Shown piece by piece: positions 33,911-43,160 of a DNA stretch of 64,000 nucleotides. Below the pieces are notes generated by a model. It had not been told where the DNA came from. It did no database searches and worked only from the letters and a program-made list of their open reading frames with translations. Every line of letters starts with the position of its first letter. The first letter of the stretch is position 1. This DNA comes from Aquabacterium sp029268225 (GTDB taxonomy: Bacteria > Pseudomonadota > Gammaproteobacteria > Burkholderiales > Burkholderiaceae_C): positions 186,001 to 250,000 of the forward strand of contig NZ_JBBEYB010000003.1 in the NCBI RefSeq assembly GCF_037482285.1, written 5' to 3'. Both the position numbers and the translations under genes were made by a program.

Positions 33911-35620
33911 TCAGGCTGCTTTGGCGGTGGTGCGACGCACGGCATTGGCAGCGGTCTTGAATGGCTCAATGCCCACACGCTTGACCGTGTCGATGAACTT
34001 CTCGTTGGCCGAACGCTGCGCACGGTAGGTTTCGATCACCGCTTCAATCACGTCCGTGACCTCATCGGCCGAGAACGAAGGGCCAATCACCTTGCCAGCC
34101 ACGCTGGTGGGGGCATGGTCGGAACCGTCCGAGCCACCCAGCGTCACCTGGTACCACTCCGAACCATCCTTGTCCACGCCCAGAATGCCGATGTGGCCGC
34201 TGTGGTGGTGGCCGCAGGAGTTGATGCAACCTGAGATGTGCAGGTCGATGTCACCAATGTCGTACAGCTCGTCCAGGTCCTGGTAGCGCGCGATCAAGTC
34301 GTTGGCGATGGGGATGGAGCGGGCGTTGGCCAGGGCACAGAAGTCGCCTCCGGGGCAGGCGATCATGTCGCTCAGCAGACCGATGTTGGGCGAAGCCAGT
34401 GTGGCGGCCTTGGCGGCTTGCCACAGGGCGTACAGGTCTTCTTCGCGCACGAAGGGCAGCAGGGCATTCTGGTCATGCGTCACGCGCAACTCACCGCAGC
34501 TGAAGCGGTCAGCCATGTCGGCGATCGCGTCCATCTGTGTGTCGGTCACGTCGCCAGGCGCCTGGCCGGGGCGCTTCACCGACAGCGTCACGTTCTTGTA
34601 GCCTTGCACCTTGTGGCCGCGCACATTGCGCTCCAGCCACTTGGCAAACTGCTTGCGCTCGGCGTCCGAGGCGTCGGCCGGCAGGCCGTTGCCAGCCGGC
34701 ACATGGGCCTGCACTGCAGCCGGAAAGGCGAAGCTGGCGTTCACACGGTCAAACTCGGCCTGCGGGATCAGGTGAGCCGCACCGTCCACGTCGCGGGTGA
34801 GGATGTTCTGGAACTCTTCATTGACCTGGTCAAAGAACTTCTGGCCTTCGGCCTTCACCAAGATCTTGATGCGGGCCTTGTACATGTTGTCGCGGCGACC
34901 GTAGCGGTTGTACACACGCACAATCGCTTCTATGTAGACCAGAATCTGCTGCCAAGGCACGAAGGCGTTGATCTCGCTGGCCGTGATGGGTGTGCGGCCC
35001 ATGCCACCGCCCACCAGCACGCGGAAACCCACTTCGCCAGCGTCGTTCTTCACCAGATGCAAGCCGATGTCGTGCCAGAACGTGGCTGCGCGGTCTTCCT
35101 TGGCACCGTTGACAGCGATCTTGAACTTGCGGGGCAAGAAAGCGAACTCGGGATGCAGGGTGGACCACTGACGCAGCACCTCGCAATACGGGCGCGCATC
35201 GATCAGATCATCCTCAGCCACGCCCACCATGGCGTCGGCCGTGATGTTGCGGATGCAGTTGCCCGAAGTCTGGATGCCGTGCATGTTGACGTCGGCCAGC
35301 AGGTCCATCACGTCGGCGCTTTGTGTCAACGGAATCCAGTTGAACTGCACGTTCTGGCGCGTGGTGAAGTGGGCGTAGCCGCGGTCGTGCTCGCGGGCGA
35401 TGCGCGCGAGCTGGCGGATCTGCGCAGACGACAGTTCACCGTAGGGCACGGCCACGCGCAGCATCGGCGCATGGCGCTGGACGTACCAGCCGTTTTGCAG
35501 GCGCAGCGGACGGAACTCGTCATCGCCCAGCTTGCCGGCCAGATTGCGCTCAAGCTGGTCGCGGAACTGTGCAGCGCGCTGACGCACAAATTGCTTGTCG
35601 AATTCGGTGTACTGGTACAT
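33911..35620 (-). CDS. cysI: Nitrite/sulfite reductase hemoprotein subunit
   Basis: 569 residues with two ferredoxin-like/siroheme repeats. The Fe-S and siroheme ligands are in ACPGGDFCALA and HISGCINSCGHHHSGHIG. It reduces sulfite to sulfide with six electrons. Context with cysDNH supports sulfite over nitrite. ATG 35620 is preferred to a TTG at 35647 that adds nine residues. No separate flavoprotein subunit CysJ is present; electrons may come from ferredoxin (fdxA is downstream), an inference. Confidence 0.93.
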   Translation of the reverse strand: MYQYTEFDKQFVRQRAAQFRDQLERNLAGKLGDDEFRPLRLQNGWYVQRHAPMLRVAVPYGELSSAQIRQLARIAREHDRGYAHFTTRQNVQFNWIPLTQSADVMDLLADVNMHGIQTSGNCIRNITADAMVGVAEDDLIDARPYCEVLRQWSTLHPEFAFLPRKFKIAVNGAKEDRAATFWHDIGLHLVKNDAGEVGFRVLVGGGMGRTPITASEINAFVPWQQILVYIEAIVRVYNRYGRRDNMYKARIKILVKAEGQKFFDQVNEEFQNILTRDVDGAAHLIPQAEFDRVNASFAFPAAVQAHVPAGNGLPADASDAERKQFAKWLERNVRGHKVQGYKNVTLSVKRPGQAPGDVTDTQMDAIADMADRFSCGELRVTHDQNALLPFVREEDLYALWQAAKAATLASPNIGLLSDMIACPGGDFCALANARSIPIANDLIARYQDLDELYDIGDIDLHISGCINSCGHHHSGHIGILGVDKDGSEWYQVTLGGSDGSDHAPTSVAGKVIGPSFSADEVTDVIEAVIETYRAQRSANEKFIDTVKRVGIEPFKTAANAVRRTTAKAA

Positions 35621-35666
35621 GGGGTCTGTCAAATAAAAAAGGGCCAAATCACCAAGGCTTGCGGCC

Positions 35667-36641
35667 TCAGTAAAGCGCCCGGTACAAATTGTAGGTACTG
35701 ATCAGGGCAATCACGCTGCCCACGATCGCCAGCAGGGTCTTGGTGTGCAGACGCTTGGTCAGGTAGGCGGCAAAGGGTGCGGCAAACAGGCCGCCCACCA
35801 CAAGGCCCGCTACCGTCGGCCAGGGGGTCTCGTCAATCAGCATGGCAAACACCGAAGCGCTGATGAAGGTGAGGAAAAACTCCGCCAGGTTCACCGACCC
35901 GATGGTCGTGCGTGGGTCTTGACCGGTTCCCACCAGCGTGGTTGTGACCACTGGGCCCCAGCCACCGCCGCCTACGGCATCCACGTAGCCACCCAGCAGG
36001 CCGAGTTTGGCGACATGCTTGGGGGCTTCCTTGCGAACCTGGATGGTGCGGAAGATTTTGCTGATGATGTACAGCCCCATCAAAAACAGGTAAACAGAGA
36101 CAAACGGCTTGATCACGGCAGCATCGACCGACGAGACGGTCCACGCGCCCAGCGAGGCGCCCAGCATTCCGGGAATCAGCAGGCGCAAGAACAGGCTGCG
36201 GTTCACGTTGCCCAGCTTCACATGCGAAATGCCCGACACCCCAGTGGTGAACACTTCGGCAATGTGCACACTGGCGCTTGCCACTGCGGGCGTCGAACCC
36301 GTGGCCATCAGAAAGCTGCTGGAGGTGATCCCATACGCCATGCCCAAGGCGCCGTCCACGGTTTGCGCCAGCAAGCCCACCGCAACCGCTTTCCAGAACG
36401 CATCGCCGGTCAATGTCTCTGTGATCAACTCCCATCCAGTCAGTTGATGCGTGCCGTTGAACAAGCGTGTCGTCAAAAAGGCCACAACGCCAATCAGCAT
36501 GAAGGTCACGGCCCATACCGCGATGCGCATGACCGGGTGTCTGGAGGGGTGAGTGATGTCATCTTCAACCGGAGGCAGACCCAACGCCTGGTGTTCGGCG
36601 TTGATGGGGTTGTCGCTCAGGTCAAGGTTGCGGATCTTCAT
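35667..36641 (-). CDS. TSUP-family sulfite/sulfate-related transporter (TauE/SafE)
   Basis: 324 residues with about eight membrane helices in the TSUP pattern (GLLAQTVDGALGMAYG and GGYVDAVGGGGWGPVVTTTL repeats). The first 50 residues are soluble, which fits a start at ATG 36641. As first gene of the sulfate operon it probably moves sulfate or sulfite; it would replace a CysTWA importer, which is missing here. The gene is divergent from the patatin gene across a likely regulatory region. Confidence 0.88.
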   Translation of the reverse strand: MKIRNLDLSDNPINAEHQALGLPPVEDDITHPSRHPVMRIAVWAVTFMLIGVVAFLTTRLFNGTHQLTGWELITETLTGDAFWKAVAVGLLAQTVDGALGMAYGITSSSFLMATGSTPAVASASVHIAEVFTTGVSGISHVKLGNVNRSLFLRLLIPGMLGASLGAWTVSSVDAAVIKPFVSVYLFLMGLYIISKIFRTIQVRKEAPKHVAKLGLLGGYVDAVGGGGWGPVVTTTLVGTGQDPRTTIGSVNLAEFFLTFISASVFAMLIDETPWPTVAGLVVGGLFAAPFAAYLTKRLHTKTLLAIVGSVIALISTYNLYRALY

Positions 36642-36706
36642 GGGGTGAGGGTGGGGCAGACGGAGCCACAATCGGCAGGTTTGGATGCTATCCAGTGTTT
36701 ATATAT

Positions 36707-37672
36707 ATGAGAAGAACTTTTTTGAATGTTGCTTATATCTTGAATGCATATAAGCGGCGCCTTGCCTTGACCTTTGGGGCTGGTGTGCTGCTGGGGCTCG
36801 CCGGTTGTGCGCAAATCTTGCCTGGCGCCCCTCCAGCGCCGTCTACTATGCCCGCGACCTCCGCGCCTGTGGCCGTGACGCCCAGGCCCGCCCCCAAACC
36901 GCCCAAGATTGGCTTGGCGCTGGGCGGCGGCGCTGCGCGGGGCTTTGCTCACATCGGTGTGTTGCAGGTGTTGGAAGAAAACGGCATCAAACCGGATGTC
37001 ATCGTGGGCACCTCAGCTGGCAGTGTTGTGGCCGCACTCTATGCCTCGGGCAAGACGCCAACCCAGTTGGGTCAAATGGCGATGACGCTCGATGAGTCCA
37101 CCATCACCGATTGGGTGTTTCCTGGACGATCGCTGCTGAAGGGGGAGGCTCTGGCTCGCTTTGTTCGAGACAGCACTGGCAACAAACCCATCGAGGCCAT
37201 GCGCATGCCGCTCGGTATCGTCGCCACAGATCTCCAGTCTGGCCAACCCATTCTGTTCCGTCGTGGCGATGTCGGCATGGCCGTCCGTGCATCCAGCGCC
37301 GTCCCCGCCGTGTTCTCGCCAGTGAAGATCGGGGGGCGTGAGTACATCGATGGTGGCGCGGTCTCACCAGTACCGGTTCGTTACACGCGCCAACTGGGGG
37401 CAGACGTCATCATCGCGGTCGACATCTCAGCCATTCCGGAGGGGCAACCCACCAAGGGAGCCGTTGACATCCTGTTGCAGACCTTCAACATCATGGGGCA
37501 TGCCATCAGTCAATGGGAGATGGCAGAGGCCGATGTTGTCATGCGTCCCAAGCTGCAAGGCGTGGGCAGTGCGGACTTTGGTGCGCGCCGCTTGTCCATC
37601 ATGGCGGGGCGTGAGGCGGCCCTGACCATGTTGCCGCAATTGCGAGAGCGCATCCGCGCCAAAACGCAGTGA
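36707..37672 (+). CDS. Patatin-like phospholipase lipoprotein
   Basis: About 320 residues. A lipobox LAGC follows a hydrophobic segment near the N-terminus, then a patatin domain of the RssA type: oxyanion GGGAARGFAHIG, catalytic Ser in GTSAGS, and Asp in DGGAVSPVP. It probably hydrolyses acyl esters at the membrane. The start is uncertain: ATG 36707, TTG 36722 (GAGAAG six bases upstream), TTG 36740, or GTG 36695 are all in frame. The region around these starts contains a palindrome (36731-36755). Confidence 0.88.
   Translation: MRRTFLNVAYILNAYKRRLALTFGAGVLLGLAGCAQILPGAPPAPSTMPATSAPVAVTPRPAPKPPKIGLALGGGAARGFAHIGVLQVLEENGIKPDVIVGTSAGSVVAALYASGKTPTQLGQMAMTLDESTITDWVFPGRSLLKGEALARFVRDSTGNKPIEAMRMPLGIVATDLQSGQPILFRRGDVGMAVRASSAVPAVFSPVKIGGREYIDGGAVSPVPVRYTRQLGADVIIAVDISAIPEGQPTKGAVDILLQTFNIMGHAISQWEMAEADVVMRPKLQGVGSADFGARRLSIMAGREAALTMLPQLRERIRAKTQ
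36731..36755. promoter_or_regulatory. LysR-type operator candidate in the cys/patatin divergent region
   Basis: Perfect arms GCTTATAT and ATATAAGC around nine bases (25 bases in all), in an A/T-rich patch unlike its GC-rich surroundings. Placed upstream of the sulfate operon it could be a CysB/CbI-like site. It is inside the 5' end of the patatin frame if that gene starts before 36740. Confidence 0.4.
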
Positions 37673-37689
37673 CGGCAGATGGCAGGTCG

Positions 37690-38202
37690 TCAGCGCGGCG
37701 TGCCGAAGGGCTCTCCGCGAATTTGACTGCCGGCCTGAATGCCCCGCTTGGTGAACCAGTTCGTGTTCATCTCCAGCACGAAGCGCACCGGCCGAGTCGA
37801 GCAATGGCTGTCCAGGCTCTTGGGCTTCATTTCGGCCAAGTTGACCACGGTTCCGTCGTCCGCCAGAAATGCGATCTGCAGGGGGATCAAGGTGTTCTTC
37901 ATCCAGAAGCACTGTTGGCCTGGGCGATCAAACACGAACAGCATGCCCTCATTGGTGCCCATGCTGGTGCGGTGCATCAGGCCGATCTGGTGCTGCTCGG
38001 GAGTCAAAGCCAGTTCTGCCTTGATGATGTGCATGCCGGCGCTCAAAGGCAGTGTCGGCAGGCGTTGGGGCTGCGTTTGCGCCAGGACAGTCTGGCTCCA
38101 CAGTGCGGTGCACAGGCACACGCTCGCCATCGTCACAACGGTGCGGCGCAGCGACTTCAGCGGCGCGCGTTCCGTCATCCGGGGCATCGGCAAGTTCATC
38201 AT
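37690..38202 (-). CDS. DUF192 secreted protein
   Basis: 170 residues with a signal peptide (cut near VLAQT, about 42) and a DUF192 domain: ELALTPEQHQIGLMHRTSM, GMLFVFDRPGQQCFWMKNT, and DLxxMKP-type NLAEMKP. DUF192 proteins are exported, single-domain proteins of unknown function. Convergent with the patatin gene (17-base gap). Start at ATG 38202; MTERAPLKS (38178) is an alternative. Confidence 0.9.
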   Translation of the reverse strand: MMNLPMPRMTERAPLKSLRRTVVTMASVCLCTALWSQTVLAQTQPQRLPTLPLSAGMHIIKAELALTPEQHQIGLMHRTSMGTNEGMLFVFDRPGQQCFWMKNTLIPLQIAFLADDGTVVNLAEMKPKSLDSHCSTRPVRFVLEMNTNWFTKRGIQAGSQIRGEPFGTPR

Positions 38203-38293
38203 CAGGGCTAACCCTTTGTTGATCTTTGTTTAGGTTTACAGTCACGGCTTGGCCACGCCGGGCGTCCGCCACCACCACTGTATCAGTGAGCTC

Positions 38294-40681
38294 ATGAACA
38301 ACGTCGCGACCGAAACAGGCGGTGTCACCGCCGCCGTGCTCACGCCTGCGCAGCAGGCGGGCCTCGACGACCCCGATCTCCTCCAGCAATGCATTGTGGA
38401 GATCCCGATGGGCAGCAGCCAGCGTCGCATTGGCTTGGGGTTGTCAGGCATGTACTGTGCCGCTTGCGCCATCACCATCGAGGATGCCTTGCGCAAGGTA
38501 CCGGGCGTGTCGGAGGTTCAGGTTCAGTCGGCCGCGCAACGTGCGCGCATTCTGGTCGATCCGGCGCGGGTGAAGCTGTCGGAGCTGGTCACCGCAGTAC
38601 AACAGGTTGGCTACCGGGCTTGGCCCGATGGGGCCGCACGCGCCGGGCATGAGCGACTGCGCGAGCGGCGCGTGCTCCTGTGGCGCCTCTCTGTGGCCGC
38701 GTTCTGCATGATGCAAGTCATGATGATCACGTGGCCTCAATATGTGGCTGGCCAGGACGTGATCCCGCCTGATCTATGGAACTTGATGAACTGGGCCTGT
38801 TGGGTGCTCAGTCTGCCCGTCATGCTGTTCTCTTGCGGGCCATTTTTCACTGGCGCTTGGCGCGCGGCGAAGCAGGGCAGGGTGTCGATGGACACCCCGG
38901 TCTCCCTGGGCATGTTGGGCGCCTTCGTGGTCAGCACCGGGGTCACGTTCGGCAACCGGGATGTGTTCGGTCAAGACGCCTATTTCGACTCGTTGACCAT
39001 GTTTGTCACCTTCCTGCTGGCCGGGCGCTGGCTGGAGTCGCGAGCGCGTGAAAGGGTCACTCAGACCCTCGAGTCCATGTGCGTGCGCCTGCCTGAGGCG
39101 GTCGACCGCGCCGACAACCCGGATGACGATCTGAGCATGGTGTCCGTCACCTCCACGCCCTTGTCCTCTTTGCGACATGGCGACCGGGTGAGGGTGGCCG
39201 TGGGGCAAGCCTTCCCGGCAGATGGTCAGATCCTGCTGGGTGAGACCGAGGTCGACGAGTCACTCCTCACCGGCGAGTCGCGGGCCTTGCCCCGACGTGC
39301 CGGGCAAACCGTGGTGGCTGGCAGCATGAACATGGGTTCGCCCGTGTGGATGGCCATTGAACGCTTGGGCCCCGATACCCGCTATCAGCAGATCGTCTCG
39401 CTGGTGCATCAGGCCATGACCGAAAAGCCGGGCTGGATGAGATTTGCGGACCGCATGGCCGCGCCCTTCCTTTGGGGTGTGATCGTGCTGGCTGCCGGTG
39501 GCGCGCTGGTCTGGCAATGGATTGACCCATCCAAGTCCATCTGGGTGGCCGTGTCGGTGCTCGTGGTGACTTGCCCCTGCGCCTTGTCCCTGTCTGCGCC
39601 CTCCGCCTTGCTCGCCGCAGCGGGTGCCATGGCCCGCAAAGGGCTGCTGGTGCGGCGCCTCGATGCGCTGGAAGCTCTTTCCGCGATCGATGAGGTCTAC
39701 TTCGACAAGACCGGCACCCTCACGGAAGGTGAGTTGTCCGTGGTGGCAATCGTCACCCCTGAAGGTCGTGTACCAACACCCCATGGTTTGCCTGTCGCGC
39801 AGGTCGATTGCTGGGGCGTGGCGGCAGCTTTGGCCTCCTATTCGCAGCACCCATTGTCCCGTTCGCTGGTCAAGGCTGCCCAAGATGCGGGCGGTTGGCC
39901 CGCCACGTCCTGGATCGATGTGCGAGAGCAGGCCGGGAAAGGCGTTCAGGCCACCGATGCGCAGGGTCGTGTCTGGCGTCTGGGGCAGTTGAACTGGGTG
40001 CTGGTCGATGTGGTCCCGCCGCCCGATGAGATGACAGGCTGGTGGACGCAGCACGATGACGCCCGTGTGTGGATGGCCGCCATCGGTGCCGACGGCAGAT
40101 TGCACCCTGACACCGTGGCGGGCTTTGTCTTCGACGAGGTCTTCCGTGCGGAAGCCCGCCCGACGGTTCAGCGGCTGCGTGAACTGGGCTGTCATTCCTC
40201 GTTGTTGTCGGGTGATCAGAGCGCCCGCGTAAATGCCGCTGCGCGGCACCTGGGGCAGGGCGATGCAATGACTGTGGCTCAAGCCCAGGCCACACCCGAA
40301 GACAAGCTCAACGTGATTGCCCGCATGCAGGCCCAGGGTCACCGCGTGGCCGTGGTCGGCGACGGCATCAATGATGCGCCGGTGCTGGCCAAAGCCGACG
40401 TTTCCATCGCGCTGGACCAGGGGGCAGCCTTGGCGCAGTCACAAGCCGACCTCATCATCCTGGGAGGCCGTCTGCTGGGTCTGCCCGAGGCTGTTGTCAT
40501 CAGCCGACAGGCCATGCGCATCGTTCGCCAGAACTTGGCGTGGTCAGCGCTCTACAACGCGTCTTGCATACCGCTCGCTTTGATGGGCTTCCTGCCGCCC
40601 TGGCTGGCTGGCCTTGGCATGGCCCTGAGTTCATTGGGCGTCGTGCTGAATGCACTTAGACTCGGCCCCGGCCGCCATTGA
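38294..40681 (+). CDS. ccoI: Copper-translocating P-type ATPase for cbb3 oxidase assembly
   Basis: 795 residues, P1B ATPase. N-terminal metal-binding domain with GMYCAACA (Cys55, Cys58), membrane CPC (427-429), phosphorylation DKTGT (Asp471), and GDGINDAPV hinge. CcoI/FixI-type pumps export Cu(I) to the periplasm for the CuB centre of cbb3 oxidase; position directly before ccoS and ccoN supports this over CopA. ATG 38294 is preferred. The copper site differs in sequence from CopA but the function is inferred by context. Confidence 0.93.
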   Translation: MNNVATETGGVTAAVLTPAQQAGLDDPDLLQQCIVEIPMGSSQRRIGLGLSGMYCAACAITIEDALRKVPGVSEVQVQSAAQRARILVDPARVKLSELVTAVQQVGYRAWPDGAARAGHERLRERRVLLWRLSVAAFCMMQVMMITWPQYVAGQDVIPPDLWNLMNWACWVLSLPVMLFSCGPFFTGAWRAAKQGRVSMDTPVSLGMLGAFVVSTGVTFGNRDVFGQDAYFDSLTMFVTFLLAGRWLESRARERVTQTLESMCVRLPEAVDRADNPDDDLSMVSVTSTPLSSLRHGDRVRVAVGQAFPADGQILLGETEVDESLLTGESRALPRRAGQTVVAGSMNMGSPVWMAIERLGPDTRYQQIVSLVHQAMTEKPGWMRFADRMAAPFLWGVIVLAAGGALVWQWIDPSKSIWVAVSVLVVTCPCALSLSAPSALLAAAGAMARKGLLVRRLDALEALSAIDEVYFDKTGTLTEGELSVVAIVTPEGRVPTPHGLPVAQVDCWGVAAALASYSQHPLSRSLVKAAQDAGGWPATSWIDVREQAGKGVQATDAQGRVWRLGQLNWVLVDVVPPPDEMTGWWTQHDDARVWMAAIGADGRLHPDTVAGFVFDEVFRAEARPTVQRLRELGCHSSLLSGDQSARVNAAARHLGQGDAMTVAQAQATPEDKLNVIARMQAQGHRVAVVGDGINDAPVLAKADVSIALDQGAALAQSQADLIILGGRLLGLPEAVVISRQAMRIVRQNLAWSALYNASCIPLALMGFLPPWLAGLGMALSSLGVVLNALRLGPGRH

Positions 40682-40700
40682 AGAAGCGGACATCGCGATC

Positions 40701-40874
40701 ATGGAAATCCTCTACGTCCTCATTCCCGTCTCCGTTTTGCTGGTCCTGGCCATCCTGGCCGTGCTGGGCTGGTCTGTGCACAGCGGACAATTCGAGGACA
40801 TCGAACAAGAGGGGCTACGCATCTTGCAAGATGAGCAAAAAGACAAGAGCAAGGTTGAGGTTCATCAAAAATAA
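40701..40874 (+). CDS. ccoS: cbb3 oxidase assembly protein CcoS
   Basis: 57 residues: one membrane helix (about 3-25), then SVHSGQFEDIEQEG, which is the family signature (GQFDDL/E-type). CcoS is needed for cofactor insertion into cbb3 oxidase. It begins 19 bases after ccoI. Its 3' end carries the FNR box used by ccoN. Confidence 0.92.
   Translation: MEILYVLIPVSVLLVLAILAVLGWSVHSGQFEDIEQEGLRILQDEQKDKSKVEVHQK
40855..40868. promoter_or_regulatory. FNR box before ccoN
   Basis: TTGAG-GTTC-ATCAA, one mismatch from TTGAT-N4-ATCAA. Centred at 40861.5 it would sit at -41.5 for a start near 40903, and ACAATT (40891-40896) fits as the -10. Class II activation of ccoNOQP is the likely reading. Confidence 0.75.
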
Positions 40875-40922
40875 CCCTTGCTTTGGCCCCACAATTCACG
40901 CTGTAACAAAGGAGAAGAAGAG

Positions 40923-42350
40923 ATGGCAACCACCCACTCTGCCACGTACAACGATACGGTTGTTCGGCAGTTCGCCATTGCGGCCGTCCTATGGGGCGTC
41001 GTCGGCATGGCTGTCGGCGTCCTGATCGCGTCCCAACTGGCATGGCCGGAACTCAATTTCGGCATCCCCTGGCTGTCCTACGGCCGGCTTCGACCACTGC
41101 ATACCAATGCGGTGATTTTTGCGTTTGGCGGCTGCGCCCTGTTTGCCACGTCTTACCACGTGGTGCAACGTACTTGCCAAACTCGCCTGTTCGCAGGTCC
41201 TCTGGCTGCTTTCACCTTCTGGGGTTGGCAGCTGGTCATCCTGCTGGCCGCGATCTCGCTGCCTCTGGGCTTCACCACCGGCAAGGAATACGCCGAACTC
41301 GAATGGCCCATTGACATCCTGATCACGCTGGTGTGGGTCGCGTATGCCATCGTGTTCTTCGGAACCGTCGGTACCCGCAAGATCCGTCACATCTACGTGG
41401 CCAACTGGTTCTACGGCGCCTTCATCATCGCCGTGGCCCTGCTGCACATCGTCAACAGTGCAGAAATCCCGGTCTCCCTGACCAAGTCCTACTCGGCCTA
41501 CGCCGGTGTCCAGGACGCCATGGTTCAGTGGTGGTACGGCCATAACGCCGTGGGCTTCTTCCTGACGGCGGGCTTCCTGGGCATGATGTACTACTACATC
41601 CCCAAGCAAGCCGGCATGCCCGTGTACTCGTATCGCCTGTCGATCGTGCACTTCTGGGCGTTGATCTTCACCTACATGTGGGCGGGTCCTCACCACCTGC
41701 ACTACACGGCTCTGCCTGACTGGACCCAGTCCGTCGGCATGGTGTTCTCGCTGATCCTGTTGGCTCCCTCGTGGGGCGGCATGATCAACGGCATCATGAC
41801 CCTGTCGGGTGCCTGGTACAAGCTGCGTGATGACGCCATCTTGAAGTTCCTGATCGTGGCGCTGTCGTTCTACGGCATGTCCACCTTCGAAGGTCCGATG
41901 ATGTCGATCAAGACCGTGAACTCCCTGTCGCACTACACCGACTGGACCGTGGGTCACGTTCACTCCGGCGCTCTGGGCTGGGTGGGTCTGATCTCGATGG
42001 GCTCGCTGTACTACCTGATCCCGCGCATGTTCGGCCGTACCACGATGTACTCCGTCTCGGCCATCTCCGTGCACTTCTGGGCTGCGACCATCGGCATCGT
42101 GCTGTACATCGCCGCGATGTGGATTGCCGGCGTGATGCAAGGTCTGATGTGGCGTGCGGTCAACCCGGACGGCACCTTGGTCTACAGCTTCGTCGAAAGC
42201 GTCAAGGCAACCTATCCCTTCTACGTGATCCGCGTCGCGGGCGGCCTGCTCTACCTGGGCGGCATGATCCTGATGCTGTGGAACACCGTGATGACGGCCA
42301 TGGCCGGTCGCGCTGTCAATGCGCCGATCGCTCAGCCCGCTCACGCCTGA
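40923..42350 (+). CDS. ccoN: Cytochrome c oxidase cbb3 subunit I
   Basis: 475 residues, the haem-copper oxidase catalytic subunit with 12 membrane helices. It has VKW-type segments HTNAVIFAFG (low-spin haem His), and the HFWALIFTYMWAGPHHLHYTA and DWTVGHVHSGALGW blocks that bind haem b3 and CuB. It reduces oxygen at high affinity and pumps protons. AGGAG lies before ATG 40923. First gene of ccoNOQP, with an FNR box upstream. Confidence 0.97.
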   Translation: MATTHSATYNDTVVRQFAIAAVLWGVVGMAVGVLIASQLAWPELNFGIPWLSYGRLRPLHTNAVIFAFGGCALFATSYHVVQRTCQTRLFAGPLAAFTFWGWQLVILLAAISLPLGFTTGKEYAELEWPIDILITLVWVAYAIVFFGTVGTRKIRHIYVANWFYGAFIIAVALLHIVNSAEIPVSLTKSYSAYAGVQDAMVQWWYGHNAVGFFLTAGFLGMMYYYIPKQAGMPVYSYRLSIVHFWALIFTYMWAGPHHLHYTALPDWTQSVGMVFSLILLAPSWGGMINGIMTLSGAWYKLRDDAILKFLIVALSFYGMSTFEGPMMSIKTVNSLSHYTDWTVGHVHSGALGWVGLISMGSLYYLIPRMFGRTTMYSVSAISVHFWAATIGIVLYIAAMWIAGVMQGLMWRAVNPDGTLVYSFVESVKATYPFYVIRVAGGLLYLGGMILMLWNTVMTAMAGRAVNAPIAQPAHA

Positions 42351-42363
42351 GGAGAACAAGAAC

Positions 42364-42996
42364 ATGGCTGACAACAATCACAAGCCCAAGCTCTTCTCCC
42401 ACGAGAAGATTGAAACCAGCAACTTCCTGATGATCGTGCTGACCTTGCTGGTCGTCTCGGTCGGTGCGCTGGTCGAAATCGTGCCGCTGTACTTCCAGCG
42501 CAGCACCACGCAGCCGGTCGATGGCCTCAAGCCTTACACCGCACTGCAGTTGGCTGGTCGTGACGTCTACATCCGCGAAGGTTGCTACAACTGCCACTCG
42601 CAGATGATCCGTCCCTTCCGCGCTGAAACGCTGCGCTACGGTCACTACTCCATGGCGGGTGAGTTCGTGTACGACCACCCCTTCCAGTGGGGCTCCAAGC
42701 GGACCGGTCCTGACCTGCACCGCGTCGGTGGCAAGTACTCCGACGAATGGCATGCGGTTCACCTGAACAACCCGCGTGACGTGGTGCCTGAGTCCAACAT
42801 GCCGGCTTATCCCTGGTTGGCTCAAGCCAAGCTGGAAGACGGCCCGAAGGTGGCTCCCCGCATGGAAGCCCTGCGCAAGGTCGGCGTGCCTTACACGGAC
42901 GCCGAGATCAAGGTCGCTGATGAAGAGGTCAAAGGCAAGACCGAACTCGAAGCCGTGATCGCTTACCTGCAGGTCCTGGGTACCGCAGTCAAGTAA
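42364..42996 (+). CDS. ccoO: Cytochrome c oxidase cbb3 subunit II
   Basis: 210 residues with an N-terminal membrane anchor (about 20-42) and one haem c motif, CYNCH (Cys74, Cys77, His78), followed by SQMIRPFRAE, a family hallmark. It passes electrons from CcoP to CcoN. It starts 13 bases after ccoN, with GGAG upstream. Confidence 0.97.
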   Translation: MADNNHKPKLFSHEKIETSNFLMIVLTLLVVSVGALVEIVPLYFQRSTTQPVDGLKPYTALQLAGRDVYIREGCYNCHSQMIRPFRAETLRYGHYSMAGEFVYDHPFQWGSKRTGPDLHRVGGKYSDEWHAVHLNNPRDVVPESNMPAYPWLAQAKLEDGPKVAPRMEALRKVGVPYTDAEIKVADEEVKGKTELEAVIAYLQVLGTAVK

Positions 42997-43008
42997 GGAG
43001 CGACGCAC

Positions 43009-43146
43009 ATGGACATCATCGTTGCAAGAAGCATTTTCACCGTGGTGTGTCTGTGCGTTTTCGTGGGCATTGCTGTGTGGGCGTTCTCGCGCCGCAACAA
43101 GGCTCAGTTTGAAGAGGCAGGTCGCCTGCCTCTCGCAGAAGATTGA
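43009..43146 (+). CDS. ccoQ: cbb3 oxidase subunit CcoQ/FixQ
   Basis: 45 residues, a short gene starting 12 bases after ccoO with AGGAG before ATG. One membrane helix (about 8-26) and a cytoplasmic tail AFSRRNKAQFEEA that matches the CcoQ pattern. It stabilises the oxidase. It has two Cys (14, 16) within the helix. Confidence 0.9.
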   Translation: MDIIVARSIFTVVCLCVFVGIAVWAFSRRNKAQFEEAGRLPLAED

Positions 43147-43160
43147 TTGGAGGCTCAGAC

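Noticed and set aside
38215..38240. FNR-like half site TTGAT before ccoI
   Set aside because: The right half (GTTTA) does not match ATCAA.
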